Positions 34,194 through 44,762 are shown, counted from the first letter of the stretch. The stretch is DNA of 64,000 nucleotides from an uncultured Candidatus Melainabacteria bacterium (GCA_934757155.1 CAKVLI010000008.1:4738-68737), one strand, 5' to 3'. Numbers and translations are program-made. Notes: generated by a model from the letters alone, not told the origin.

Positions 34194-37100
34194 CTACTCT
34201 TCTTCTTTAGAAGATTCGTTTCCGCTCACCAACTCAGGAGCTCCAAACATACCTTCAATTTCTTCTAAGATAGCAGAAGGTTTTCTTGCTTGGTTTCTTT
34301 GAGCAGCTCTTTTTTGAGCTTCTTTATCGCGTTCTTCATTAGCGAATGTAAGGTGGTGGAAACCTGTACCTGCAGGGATAAGACGACCGATAATAACGTT
34401 TTCTTTCAAACCTCTTAACAAGTCTTTCTTACCTTCAACGGCTGCTTCAGTCAAGATTCTTGTAGTTTCTTGGAATGATGCTGCAGAGATAAAGCTTTCA
34501 GTATTCAATGAAGCTTTTGTAATACCTAACAACATATATTCACAAGTCGCTTCTTGACCATCATGTTCTTTAACAGCCTTATTTTCGTTTTCAAAAGTTT
34601 GAACTTCAACAAGCTCACCAGGAAGTAAGTTTGTATCACCTGAATCAACAACACGAACTTTCTTAGTCATCTGACGAACAATAATTTCAATGTGTTTATC
34701 AGCGATTTCTACACCCTGTGAACGGTATACACGTTGAACTTCATCAACCAAATACTGTTGAGCCTCTTCCGGACCGCAGAGTCTTATAACATCGTGCGGG
34801 TTCAGCGGACCACTTGTCAATGGTTGACCTTTTTTGATTTTTTGTTTGTTTTGAACAACAATGCTTGCATCAATTGCAAATTTGATTTCAGTTCTAGAAC
34901 CTTCATCAGATACAAGGAATAATCTAGGAACATCGTCTTCGATTTCAATTTCAGCAACACCGTCAGTCTCTGCTAAGATAGCACAGTCTTTAGGTTTTCT
35001 TGCTTCAAGAAGTTCTTCAACTCTCGGAAGACCTTGAACGATATCGCCTGTTTTTTCTCTTTCAAATACGAGAGTTGCAAGCATATCACCTCTGAGAACT
35101 AAAGAGCCTTCATCAACCTGTAACATTGTACCAGGGCTGATTAAGTAAGGACGACCATTTCTGATTGTTACTGATTTTGCAGAAACATCTACAATCTTAC
35201 CTGAAACAGTTGCTTTTTCACCGGAAGAAGCAAGTTCTGAATCAAGTTTTATAAAGTCACCTTTCTTAACAGAAGGTTTGTTCTTCGTTTCAATAGTTGT
35301 TTCAAAGTTTGCACAGTTGAGAAGCAATCTTCTTGATTCAGAAACATCACCCTTCATAGAAGCAACACCGTCATTAAGCGCTAATACAACGGTTTTTGCA
35401 ACCGGCGTCTTAGGTTCAATAACTTGTCCGTTTTCTACAAGAAGAGCTGTTTGCAATGAACTGTTCATCTTAGAATTGCCTTCCAATTCTCTACGAACAA
35501 TCAATGTTTCAAGAACAACAACCTTCAATTCACCCTTAGCATCCAATTCTACAAGACCTTTCAAGTGTGACAAGTAACCTTGCATTTGAAGAACTAAGCT
35601 TGTTCTTGTAAGAGTTGCACCGTCAAGATTTCTAACTCTTGCACCATCTTTAAACTGTAATTGAGTTACAGGAACGATGTTAATTAAATCATCAGTTGTG
35701 TTGAATTTAATTGAAACTTCTTTTGGCTCAATGTACATAGGTTGTACAGGTCTTACCAAAATTTGAATAGGTTTGTCTTCCAACGATTCATCATCCAATG
35801 AAGTTGTATCAATTTCTTCATCCAAATCATCAATGTCTAAATCATCAAAATCCATTTCCATTATTGTAACGATAGAAGTTTCTTTTGCTTTGATACCTTT
35901 CGCAATTGTAGTGCCGGCATCAACTACTGCGCCTTCTTCAACCTTAAGTTCAGAAACGTTTGACAATGTGTGAGCTTCCCCAGGTCTGATAGTTACTTCG
36001 TGAATAACTTCATTAAATTCTTTGAACTCAACAACACCATCTATGTGGCAGTAAACGTCTTTAACAACCTCAGTACCTGCAGTTACATAAGTACCGTTTT
36101 CAACCATCTTCAAGCTTGAATCCTTGTTAACTTGGTGAACTTCTTCCGGTACAAAAACAATGTTACCAGGTTTTGTAACGATTTGATTGTCATCAACTTC
36201 TACGTCTATATATCTGATTTCACCTGATGAAGAAACTGAACATTCGTCATCAATCAACTCAGCGATAATCATACCGTTCTCAACTGTTGTATCAATCGGA
36301 GCTTTTACGATATATTTTTCACCTGTTTTCTTAACTGTCCACAATTGTTCTTTCTTAGTTTGTTCAAAAGAAGCATTTGCAGGAGTCAAAGATGCGATAA
36401 CTATTGTAATTTCTTTACCGTGAACAATCTTGTTAACTTTATTTTTACCGGACTTAACAGTTTCAACCTCTAAGTCTTCAGCATATCTAACTTCACCACC
36501 GTGCTCAGATATCATAAGAGTTTCAGCCAATTTGTCACCGGCTTTAACTTTTTGTTCATCAGTAACAAGAACTTTAGAACCACCCGGTAAGTTGTATACA
36601 TCACCGCCGATAATCCATACAATACCATTTTTGTTCGCTGTTCTTGAAATGTTACCTTGTCTGTCTTTCTTTTCGTCAGCAACAAAGTCTTCAAAAAGAA
36701 CTTCACCTGAAATATCAGAGTTGATATCTTTTGTAGCTTTTTCTGTCAAACGACCGGCATCATTAGCAGAAGGTTTAAATTCAGCTAATTTGAAGTTTTT
36801 ATCAATCTTTTGACCGTCTTCAAAGAAGATAGTTGCACCGGCAGGAATATGGTAAGATTCTGATTTTTTTCCGCTTACTACTTCAACATCAGCTTCATAG
36901 ATAGAAACTCTAACAACATCACCGTGACGTGTTCTCAATTCTCTAGTTTTAATCTTAGATGAAACTGTACCCGCAATAGTTGCGTGAATTTCTCTTGTAG
37001 CTTCTTTAACACCAACCGCACCACCTGTATGGAAGGTTCTCATTGTAAGCTGCGTACCAGGTTCACCAATTGATTGAGCTGCGATAATACCGATTGCTTC

Positions 37101-38060
37101 ACCAACATCAACCAATTTTTGACTTGTAAGAGCCCAACCATAACATTTTTGGCAAACACCATATTCAAGTGAACAGGTCAAACCTGAACGAACTTTAAGT
37201 TCTGTCAAGTTAAGATGTGAAATCTTTTTGATATCTTTTCTGTCCATTGTAGTATTTTTCTTAACCAAAACAGTTTTGCCGTCTTCATCAAGAATATCTT
37301 CAGCAACAGTTCTGCCTAACAATCTGTCAAGCAACGGAACAATAATTGTATCACCGTCACAAATAGGCTTCATGTTAATATATTTATCACCGCCACAATC
37401 TTCTGCGCGGATAATAACGTCTTGAGCAACGTCAACCAAACGTCTTGTCAAATAACCAGAGTCAGCTGTTTTCAACGCTGTATCTACCAAACCTTTTCTT
37501 GCACCGTATGAAGAAATGATGTACTCGGTTACTGACAAACCTTCTTTAAAGTTTGAGGTAATCGGTAAGTCGATAATCTGACCTTGCGCGTCAGCCATCA
37601 GACCTCTCATACCAACCAACTGAGAAACCTGTGATAAGTTACCTCTCGCACCGGAGAATGCCATCATATAAACAGGGTTCAATTTGTCAAAGTTTTCAAC
37701 CACTTGTTCTGTCAACTTAGCTGTTGTTTCGGACCAAGTGTCGATAACCTTTGTATATCTTTCAACTTCGGTGATTTCACCTTTAAGGTATCTGTTTGTA
37801 GATTTTTCAATTTCTGCTTCAGCTTCTTTCAAAAGTTCTTTCTTAGATTCAGGAACTGAAAGGTCAGCAATAGAAATCGTTACACCTGATTTTGTTGCAT
37901 ATTTATATCCCAAGTTTTTAAGAGTATCTGCAAGCTCTGCAGTTTTAGCACCGCCAAACTCAAGATAAATTTGAGCCAAAAGCTTGTTCAACCCTTTTTT
38001 GTCCATTTGTTTGTTAATGAACTCAGGAGTATGACTTTTGTGTGTATAAGTATTTTCCAT
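34194..38060 (-). CDS. rpoC2: DNA-directed RNA polymerase subunit beta'' (rpoC2)
   Basis: 1288 residues from the ATG at 38060 (AAGGA 10 nt upstream); the frame begins eight codons earlier at a GTG, which I judge not to be the start. It is the C-terminal half of beta'. N-terminus MDKKGLNKLLAQIYLEFG; trigger-loop half QLTMRTFHTGG at about 333-343; the second half GDIVQGLPRVEELLEAR at about 1001-1017. The roughly 650 residues between them are the SI3 insertion typical of cyanobacteria. Separated from rpoC1 by 62 bp. It ends at a strong terminator. Confidence 0.97.
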   Translation of the reverse strand: MENTYTHKSHTPEFINKQMDKKGLNKLLAQIYLEFGGAKTAELADTLKNLGYKYATKSGVTISIADLSVPESKKELLKEAEAEIEKSTNRYLKGEITEVERYTKVIDTWSETTAKLTEQVVENFDKLNPVYMMAFSGARGNLSQVSQLVGMRGLMADAQGQIIDLPITSNFKEGLSVTEYIISSYGARKGLVDTALKTADSGYLTRRLVDVAQDVIIRAEDCGGDKYINMKPICDGDTIIVPLLDRLLGRTVAEDILDEDGKTVLVKKNTTMDRKDIKKISHLNLTELKVRSGLTCSLEYGVCQKCYGWALTSQKLVDVGEAIGIIAAQSIGEPGTQLTMRTFHTGGAVGVKEATREIHATIAGTVSSKIKTRELRTRHGDVVRVSIYEADVEVVSGKKSESYHIPAGATIFFEDGQKIDKNFKLAEFKPSANDAGRLTEKATKDINSDISGEVLFEDFVADEKKDRQGNISRTANKNGIVWIIGGDVYNLPGGSKVLVTDEQKVKAGDKLAETLMISEHGGEVRYAEDLEVETVKSGKNKVNKIVHGKEITIVIASLTPANASFEQTKKEQLWTVKKTGEKYIVKAPIDTTVENGMIIAELIDDECSVSSSGEIRYIDVEVDDNQIVTKPGNIVFVPEEVHQVNKDSSLKMVENGTYVTAGTEVVKDVYCHIDGVVEFKEFNEVIHEVTIRPGEAHTLSNVSELKVEEGAVVDAGTTIAKGIKAKETSIVTIMEMDFDDLDIDDLDEEIDTTSLDDESLEDKPIQILVRPVQPMYIEPKEVSIKFNTTDDLINIVPVTQLQFKDGARVRNLDGATLTRTSLVLQMQGYLSHLKGLVELDAKGELKVVVLETLIVRRELEGNSKMNSSLQTALLVENGQVIEPKTPVAKTVVLALNDGVASMKGDVSESRRLLLNCANFETTIETKNKPSVKKGDFIKLDSELASSGEKATVSGKIVDVSAKSVTIRNGRPYLISPGTMLQVDEGSLVLRGDMLATLVFEREKTGDIVQGLPRVEELLEARKPKDCAILAETDGVAEIEIEDDVPRLFLVSDEGSRTEIKFAIDASIVVQNKQKIKKGQPLTSGPLNPHDVIRLCGPEEAQQYLVDEVQRVYRSQGVEIADKHIEIIVRQMTKKVRVVDSGDTNLLPGELVEVQTFENENKAVKEHDGQEATCEYMLLGITKASLNTESFISAASFQETTRILTEAAVEGKKDLLRGLKENVIIGRLIPAGTGFHHLTFANEERDKEAQKRAAQRNQARKPSAILEEIEGMFGAPELVSGNESSKEEE

Positions 38061-38122
38061 AGTTATATTTTCCTTCAATTTCACTTCTACTTAAGGATTT
38101 TAGGGGAAATATCCCCTAACTC

Positions 38123-39832
38123 CTATGCTAAGGCTTTTCTTACAGCCTCGTTGAAAATAATTCTTCCAACTGTTGTTTCGATTCTCTTACCATGATCATC
38201 ACGAACTACAATCTTGTCATGGAGTGTAATTACTTTAGCTTCAAGAGCTGAAATTGCATCTTGGAAGTTGTAGAAATAACCCTTAACCTCTTGATCAGGA
38301 TTTTTAAGAATTGTCAAGTAATACAAGCCCAAAACCATATCCTGTGAGTGAGTAATGATTGGCTTACCATTTGCCGGTGCAAGAATGTTATTCGTCGCCA
38401 GCATAAGAAGTCTTGCTTCTGTTTGAGCCTCAATTGAAAGAGGTACGTGAACAGCCATCTGGTCACCGTCAAAGTCAGCGTTAAATGCTGTACATACCAA
38501 CGGGTGAAGTTGAATAGCTCTACCTTCTACCAACTTAGGTTCAAATGCTTGAATACCTAATCTGTGAAGGGTTGGAGCACGGTTCAATAATACAGGGTGT
38601 CCGTCAATAATTTCTTCCAATATATCCCAAACTTTAGCATCAGAACGTTCAATCATCTTCTTAGCAGATTTGATGTTTTGAACATATCCTCTTTCTATAA
38701 GTTTATTAACAACAAACGGCTTGAATAATTCGATTGCCATTTCTTTCGGAAGACCGCACTGGTTAAGCTTCAATGAAGGACCAACAACGATTACTGAACG
38801 ACCTGAGTAGTCAACACGTTTACCTAACAAGTTTTGACGGAAACGACCTTGTTTACCTTCAATAATGTTAGATAATGATTTCAATGCTCTGTTGTTAGGA
38901 CCAACAACTGTTCTTCCACGTCTTCCGTTATCAATTAACGCATCTACAGCTTCCTGCAACATACGTTTTTCGTTTCTTACGATAATTTCAGGAGCACCCA
39001 TTTCCAAAAGTCTTTGTAAACGGTTGTTTCTGTTAATAACTCTTCTGTACAAATCGTTCAAGTCAGATGTAGCAAATCTGCCGCCGTCTAATTGAACCAT
39101 CGGTCTTAAATCAGGAGGAGTTACAGGAAGTACATCCATAATCATCCAAGTAGGGTCAGTTTCAGAAGAAATTAATGAATCAAGAAGTCTCAATCTCTTA
39201 ATCAACTTACCTTTTCTTTGAACTGAAGTTACACCGTTTGAAAGTTCAGTTCTGATTTCTTCAGCCAAACCTTTAACATCGATTTCGCCAAGAAGTTTTT
39301 TGATAGCTTCTGCACCGATACCAACTTCAAGTTTTGACTCTTCATTTTCCATTATATAGTCTTCGTATTCTTCTTCAGAAAGCAATTGCAATTTCTTGAA
39401 AGGACTATCGGCTGGATCAATTACAACATAATTGTTGAAATAAATAACCTGTTCAAGGTCTTTCAAAGTCATATCAAGCAATAAGCCTAAGTATGAAGGA
39501 ATACCTTTTAAGAACCAGATATGAGAAACAGGAGCTGCAAGAGCAATGTGTCCCATTCTGTGACGTCTTACTTTTGAATCAGTAACCTCTACGCCGCATC
39601 TTTCGCAGATGATACCTTTGTGACGAACTCGTTTGTACTTACCGCAATAGCATTCCCAGTCCTTTGTTGGTCCGAAAATTCTTTCGCAAAACAAACCGTC
39701 ACGTTCAGGTTTCAAGGTTCTGTAGTTAATTGTTTCAGGTTTTGTAACCTCACCGTATGACCACTCCAACATTCTCTGAGGTGAAGCGATGCTTATACGT
39801 ATATAATCAAAATAATCAATACTTGTAGACAA
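38123..39832 (-). CDS. rpoC1: DNA-directed RNA polymerase subunit gamma (rpoC1)
   Basis: 569 residues, the N-terminal half of beta'. Zinc ribbon CYCGKYKRVRHKGIICERCG (about 61-80), clamp region, and the catalytic NADFDGDQMAVH (about 456-467) that holds the active-site magnesium. Ends at TVGRIIFNEAVRKALA, where rpoC2 picks up. Splitting of rpoC is a mark of the Cyanobacteriota. Follows rpoB by 12 bp. Confidence 0.98.
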   Translation of the reverse strand: MSTSIDYFDYIRISIASPQRMLEWSYGEVTKPETINYRTLKPERDGLFCERIFGPTKDWECYCGKYKRVRHKGIICERCGVEVTDSKVRRHRMGHIALAAPVSHIWFLKGIPSYLGLLLDMTLKDLEQVIYFNNYVVIDPADSPFKKLQLLSEEEYEDYIMENEESKLEVGIGAEAIKKLLGEIDVKGLAEEIRTELSNGVTSVQRKGKLIKRLRLLDSLISSETDPTWMIMDVLPVTPPDLRPMVQLDGGRFATSDLNDLYRRVINRNNRLQRLLEMGAPEIIVRNEKRMLQEAVDALIDNGRRGRTVVGPNNRALKSLSNIIEGKQGRFRQNLLGKRVDYSGRSVIVVGPSLKLNQCGLPKEMAIELFKPFVVNKLIERGYVQNIKSAKKMIERSDAKVWDILEEIIDGHPVLLNRAPTLHRLGIQAFEPKLVEGRAIQLHPLVCTAFNADFDGDQMAVHVPLSIEAQTEARLLMLATNNILAPANGKPIITHSQDMVLGLYYLTILKNPDQEVKGYFYNFQDAISALEAKVITLHDKIVVRDDHGKRIETTVGRIIFNEAVRKALA

Positions 39833-39844
39833 TTTTAATTCTCC

Positions 39845-42800
39845 TTATATTTCACCTAGTGTTGTAGAAGTTTCAAAGAAATTGATATTCAACAACTCTG
39901 AATCTATATCTGATAACGTTCTTTTTGGAGCAGATTTTCTCAAATCATCCATATCTGTCATCAAATCAACTTCAACACCATTTTTCTTCGCAACTGTAAT
40001 ATCAAGTCCGATACTTTGCAACTCTCTTACAAGTACCTTGAATGATTCAGGAATACCAGGTCTTGGAATGTTGTCGCCCTTAACGATTGATTCGTAAGCT
40101 CTGTTTCTACCGTTAACATCATCTGACTTAATAGTAAGCATTTCTTGAAGAGTATAAGCCGCACCATATGCTTCAAGTGCCCATACTTCCATCTCACCGA
40201 ATCTCTGTCCGCCGAATTGAGCCTTACCACCTAAAGGTTGTTGTGTAACTAATGAGTAAGGACCTGTTGAACGAGCGTGAATCTTATCGTCAACGAGGTG
40301 GACAAGTTTCAAGATATATGACAAACCAACTGCGATAGGTTCATCAAACGGTTCACCTGTTCTACCATCAATTAGGTAAACTTTACCATCTTCTCTAACC
40401 CAATCACAACCTGATTCTTTAATACCTCTTAAGAGTTCAGCCTTAGTAGCGATTTCAGACTGGTTATCACCATATCTTTCATCGAATGAAGGTGCCTCAT
40501 AGTGTTCTTTTGTCAAGTATGCAGCCAAACCTAACAAGCATTCGTAAGTCTGACCAACGTTCATACGAGAAGGAACACCAAGTGGGTTCAATACGATATC
40601 TACCGGAGTACCATCAGGCAAGAACGGCATATCTTCTTTAGGTAATATTCTTGAAACAATACCTTTGTTACCGTGACGACCTGAAAGTTTATCACCTACA
40701 GATACCTTACGTTTTTGAGCAATATAAACTCTGATTACAGTATTTGCTCCCGGTGGCAATTCGTCGCCTTTTTCTCTGTCGAATACCTTAACATCAAGTA
40801 CTCTACCGCCTTCACCGTGAGGCACTCTTAATGAATTATCTTTAACATCTCTTGCTTTTTCAGCAAAGATTGCTCTCAAAAGTTTTTCTTCAGGCGGATG
40901 CTCTGATTCACCCTTCGGAGTAACTTTACCAACAAGAATGTCATCTGCATAAACTCTTGCACCTATACGAACGATACCTCTTTCATCCAAGTGTCTCAAA
41001 GCTTCTTCTGAAACATTCGGAATTTCACGAGTAATTTCTTCAGGTCCGAGTTTTGTTTGTCTTGCATCAATTTCCAATTTTTCAATGTGAACTGACGTGA
41101 ATATATCATCATGCACGCATCTTTCAGAAAGAAGGATAGCATCTTCAAAGTTATATCCTTCCCAAGGCATATAAGCAACTAAGATGTTTTTACCGATTGA
41201 AAGTTCACCGCAACTGGTTGAAGCACCATCTGCGATTACATCCCCTGCCTTAACCTTGTCACCTTCGTTAACAATAGGTTTTTGGTTAATACATGTATCT
41301 TGGTTTGAACGTACATACTTCATTAATGTATGTAAATGTTGTTTTCCTGCTTGATCGGTGATAATAATTTCTTCACCAGTTACACGAGAAACAACACCGT
41401 CTACTCTTGCGCAAACTACCATACCTGAGTCTTTTGCAACTCTTCTTTCCATACCTGTACCAACTACCGGTCTTTCTGTAATAAGAAGAGGTACTGACTG
41501 ACGTTGCATGTTTGAACCCATCAATGCACGGTTCGCATCATCGTGTTCAATGAACGGAATCATTGATGTCGCAACAGAGATAATCTGAATAGGACATACA
41601 CCGACAAAGTCAACCTTTGAAGAATCACTCATTACAAATTCTGATCTATAACGAACCGGAACTTGAGCATCTTTGAAAGTCTTATCTTTGTTCAATTGAA
41701 CGTCAGCAGGAGCACAACGATAGTTTTCATCTTCATCTGCTGTCATATAAACAACTTCGTCTGTTACAACGCCGTCTTTTACAACAAAGAATGGAGATTC
41801 AATAAATCCATAGTCATTAACTCTTGCGTGAGTTGCTAATGAACCAATCAAACCTGCGTTCGGACCTTCCGGTGTTTCAATCGGACAAATACGTCCATAG
41901 TGAGAAGGGTGGATGTCACGAACTGCGAAACCGGCTCTTTCTCTTTGCAAACCACCAGGTCCAAGAGCTGAAATACGTCTTTTGTGAGTCAATTCAGCCA
42001 ATGGGTTGATTTGATCCATGAACTGTGACAACTGAGAAGAACCAAAGAATTCCTTCAATGAAGCAACCAATGGTTTTGTGTTCAACAAGTTCAACGGAGT
42101 TAAGGTTTCTGAATCTTGAAGAGTCATTCTTTCTTTAACAATTCTCTCAATTCTTGAAAGCCCAACTCTGAATTGGTTTTGAAGAAGTTCGCCAACTGAA
42201 CGAATCCTTCTGTTACCCAAGTGGTCGATATCATCCAATGAACCTTCATCGTAAGTCAAGTTAATCAAATATTCGATTGAAGCTACGATATCTTGAACAG
42301 TCAATGTTCTTTGGTTCTTAGGAATATTCAAGTTTAATTTTTTATTTAATTTATAACGACCTACACGGCCAATATCATATTTCTTATCATCAAAGAATCT
42401 TGATTCAAGAATTTGACGTCCGCCTTGTGCTGATGCAGGATCACCAGGTCTTAATTTCTTGTACAAATCAATCAATGCATCATCAGTAGTTTCTGTAGTA
42501 TCTTTATCCAAAGTTTTTTTCAAGAATTCAAAGTGAGTAAACAAAGATTCCATTTCAGAAACTGTTATACCCATTGCTTTCAACAATGTTGTAGCAAGGA
42601 TTTTTCTGTTTTTATCAATCTTGACATAAATCAAGTCGTTAGAGTCTGTTTCAATCTTCAACCAAGCACCACGGTTAGGAATCATAGTTGCATTGTAAAG
42701 CCTTTTACCGGTTGGAGAGATTTCTCTCTTGAAGTAAACACCAGGAGAACGAACAATCTGAGAAACGATTACACGTTCAGCACCGTTTACAATGAAAGTA

Positions 42801-43159
42801 CCTTTGTCAGTCATTGTAGGGATGTCACCAATGTAAACTTCTTGTTCCTTAATTTCACCGCTATCACGGTTAACAAGTCTAACCATTACACGAAGTTGTT
42901 TTGCATAAGTCGCATCATGGATACGTGCTTCTTCTATCGTGTATTTTGCATTATCAAACGTGTAGTTTGGAAGGAAGTGAAGCTCTAATCTTCCTGTATA
43001 ATCCTTTACAGGAGAGAATGCCAAAAGCTCTTCTTTCAACCCCTCTTTCAAAAACCATTCAAATGATTTTTTTTGCACGTCAATTAAATCCGGTAAATCG
43101 TCCAAACGAGTATTAGGTATACCCATTGGCGTTACTCTTTTTGCATATTTTGTCGACAT
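39845..43159 (-). CDS. rpoB: DNA-directed RNA polymerase subunit beta
   Basis: 1104 residues. Typical segments: RSPGVYFKRE, the rifampicin-region motif FFGSSQLSQFMDQINPLAELTHKRRISALGPGG, HPSHYGRICPIETPEGPNAGLI, GDKLSGRHGNKGIVS and GGQRFGEMEVWALEAYGA. Shorter than proteobacterial RpoB, as in cyanobacteria, with no large insertion. Start ATG with RBS GAGGTG 5 nt upstream. The usual rplJ-rplL neighbours are absent; a 310-bp gap with an HLR1-like repeat lies upstream. Confidence 0.98.
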   Translation of the reverse strand: MSTKYAKRVTPMGIPNTRLDDLPDLIDVQKKSFEWFLKEGLKEELLAFSPVKDYTGRLELHFLPNYTFDNAKYTIEEARIHDATYAKQLRVMVRLVNRDSGEIKEQEVYIGDIPTMTDKGTFIVNGAERVIVSQIVRSPGVYFKREISPTGKRLYNATMIPNRGAWLKIETDSNDLIYVKIDKNRKILATTLLKAMGITVSEMESLFTHFEFLKKTLDKDTTETTDDALIDLYKKLRPGDPASAQGGRQILESRFFDDKKYDIGRVGRYKLNKKLNLNIPKNQRTLTVQDIVASIEYLINLTYDEGSLDDIDHLGNRRIRSVGELLQNQFRVGLSRIERIVKERMTLQDSETLTPLNLLNTKPLVASLKEFFGSSQLSQFMDQINPLAELTHKRRISALGPGGLQRERAGFAVRDIHPSHYGRICPIETPEGPNAGLIGSLATHARVNDYGFIESPFFVVKDGVVTDEVVYMTADEDENYRCAPADVQLNKDKTFKDAQVPVRYRSEFVMSDSSKVDFVGVCPIQIISVATSMIPFIEHDDANRALMGSNMQRQSVPLLITERPVVGTGMERRVAKDSGMVVCARVDGVVSRVTGEEIIITDQAGKQHLHTLMKYVRSNQDTCINQKPIVNEGDKVKAGDVIADGASTSCGELSIGKNILVAYMPWEGYNFEDAILLSERCVHDDIFTSVHIEKLEIDARQTKLGPEEITREIPNVSEEALRHLDERGIVRIGARVYADDILVGKVTPKGESEHPPEEKLLRAIFAEKARDVKDNSLRVPHGEGGRVLDVKVFDREKGDELPPGANTVIRVYIAQKRKVSVGDKLSGRHGNKGIVSRILPKEDMPFLPDGTPVDIVLNPLGVPSRMNVGQTYECLLGLAAYLTKEHYEAPSFDERYGDNQSEIATKAELLRGIKESGCDWVREDGKVYLIDGRTGEPFDEPIAVGLSYILKLVHLVDDKIHARSTGPYSLVTQQPLGGKAQFGGQRFGEMEVWALEAYGAAYTLQEMLTIKSDDVNGRNRAYESIVKGDNIPRPGIPESFKVLVRELQSIGLDITVAKKNGVEVDLMTDMDDLRKSAPKRTLSDIDSELLNINFFETSTTLGEI

Positions 43160-43469
43160 TAATTCACCTCATCTATTCTAATGATGTACGCACTACTTAT
43201 TAAATTTTTATATTTCTATTTTAATTTCGGACATAATTATCCCACATACATGAAACCATGTTATACCATCGTACAACATCAAAAAAACGAGTCAAGATAA
43301 TAAGGGTATAACTTACAATTTTTCAACCCTCATCTTTACAAAAATTTACAATAGGGTTAGTCTAAGCCTCAGGATGACGGGAAGGAAATTTCTTAGTCAC
43401 TTATTCACTTAGTCACCTGATCACCAAAACACCTTAAATCAGCAGCCTTGACCAACAAACTGAATACAT
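43160..43469. other. Leader and promoter region of the rpoB operon
   Basis: 310 bp without a gene. On the minus strand, TATAAC (43263-43268 area) and GATAAT (nearer rpoB) are possible -10 elements but have no convincing -35. A long T-run follows TTGACT. It contains the HLR1-like repeat at 43335-43352. Around 43395-43430 there is a short direct repeat of CTTAGTCAC. No RNA structure was recognised. Confidence 0.6.
43335..43352 (+). promoter_or_regulatory. HLR1-like direct repeat upstream of rpoB
   Basis: TTTACAAA-AA-TTTACAAT is a perfect match to the (G/T)TTACAWW-N2-(G/T)TTACAWW consensus (HLR1, bound by RpaB). It is 176 bp upstream of the rpoB start. Function is inferred. Confidence 0.45.
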
Positions 43470-44744
43470 TTACCACCGATTAAAGATTTTATCAATATTT
43501 TTAAGGTAGGCTTTTAGGTCAAAACATTCATTAAGTTCTTCATCTGACAAAATATTTTCAGACAAAATTCCTTCTCTAAAATGTCCGCCATCCAAAGCTT
43601 TAAGCGCATGCTTTTGCACAATTGCGTACGCATCTTCTCTTGTATAACCTTTTTCAATTAATTTAAGCATGACTTTTTGGGAATAAACAACTCCGCCATA
43701 AAGGTTAGCATTTTTAAGCATGTTATCTTCATGAACTACAAGGTTCTTCATAACTCCATTGAAGCGATGGAGCATAAAATCAATTAAGGTTAGAGAATCC
43801 GGAAAAATTATTCTCTCGGCAGAAGAATGTGAAATATCGCGTTCATGCCAAAGGTTGATATTTTCAAACGCAGTTAACATATTGGAGCGAATAACTCTTG
43901 AAAGCCCGCAAAGATTCTCACATAAAACAGGATTTTTTTTGTGCGGCATTGCAGACGAACCTTTTTGATGCGCGCCAAAACCTTCTTCAACCTCTCGTAC
44001 TTCAGTTTTGGCAAGATGTCTGATTTCAGTCGCATATTTTTCAATCAAGCTTGTAATCAGCGCTAACTCAGAAAAGAACTTTGCGTGTCTGTCACGAGAA
44101 ATAATTTGTGTAGAAATTTTAGCAGGTTTTAGCCCCAAGATATCGCATGTAATCTCTTCCACTTCCACCGGAACATTGCTATAAGTTCCGACAGGACCTG
44201 AAATTTGCCCGACAGAAATTTCATCAAGAGCATATTCAAAACTTTTCTTCGCTCGAGTAAGTTCATCAAACCAATTCAGAAGTTTAAATCCAAAAGTCAT
44301 GACTTCTGCATGAACGCCATGTGAGCGTCCAATACAAATAGTATTTTTATACTTAAATGCCATTTGTTTTATAGTCGAAATCAATTCGTCTAAATCAGCA
44401 AGAATAATTTTTGAAGAATCGACAATTTGAAGAGCAAAAGCTGTATCAATAACATCAGAGCTGGTTAATCCCATATGAATATATTTTGCGTATTCCTCTC
44501 CGACTGTTTCGTTTACATTTGTCAAAAAAGCAATCACATCGTGCTTAACTTCGCCCTCAATTTCATCAATTCTTTGAACAGAAAAAGACGCCCTGTTTTT
44601 TATTTCTTCTACGGCTTTTTGAGGAATTTTGCCAAGTTTTGCGTAAGCCTCACAAACAGCTAATTCAACTCTCAAATAGTAGCGAAATTTAACTCCTAAA
44701 TCCCATATTTTTTTAATTTCTTCGCGCGAATATCTTTCAATCAT
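43470..44744 (-). CDS. purB: Adenylosuccinate lyase
   Basis: 424 residues from the ATG at 44744; an in-frame ATG at 44759 lies upstream of the TATAAT and is rejected. PurB acts twice in purine synthesis (SAICAR to AICAR, adenylosuccinate to AMP). Signature GSSAMPHKKNPVLCENL of the fumarase/lyase superfamily; KYIHMGLTSSDVIDTA, GRSHGVHAEVMTFG and QIISRDRHA are also typical. The TATAAT sits 6 nt before the ATG and there is no RBS, suggesting a leaderless message. It lies upstream of rpoB, in the same direction. Confidence 0.96.
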   Translation of the reverse strand: MIERYSREEIKKIWDLGVKFRYYLRVELAVCEAYAKLGKIPQKAVEEIKNRASFSVQRIDEIEGEVKHDVIAFLTNVNETVGEEYAKYIHMGLTSSDVIDTAFALQIVDSSKIILADLDELISTIKQMAFKYKNTICIGRSHGVHAEVMTFGFKLLNWFDELTRAKKSFEYALDEISVGQISGPVGTYSNVPVEVEEITCDILGLKPAKISTQIISRDRHAKFFSELALITSLIEKYATEIRHLAKTEVREVEEGFGAHQKGSSAMPHKKNPVLCENLCGLSRVIRSNMLTAFENINLWHERDISHSSAERIIFPDSLTLIDFMLHRFNGVMKNLVVHEDNMLKNANLYGGVVYSQKVMLKLIEKGYTREDAYAIVQKHALKALDGGHFREGILSENILSDEELNECFDLKAYLKNIDKIFNRW

Positions 44745-44750
44745 AATCAG

Positions 44751-44756
44751 ATTATA
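44751..44756 (-). promoter_or_regulatory. -10 element TATAAT, 6 nt before purB
   Basis: Minus-strand TATAAT-CTGATT-ATG. It lies just past the terminator hairpin of the upstream gene, so that terminator occupies the -35 region of this promoter. Confidence 0.5.
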
Positions 44757-44762
44757 CAATAA

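Noticed and set aside
38061..38122. Frameshift or sequencing error splitting rpoC
   Set aside because: rpoC2 has its own RBS, there is a clean 62-bp gap, and the break falls at the known cyanobacterial rpoC1/rpoC2 junction.
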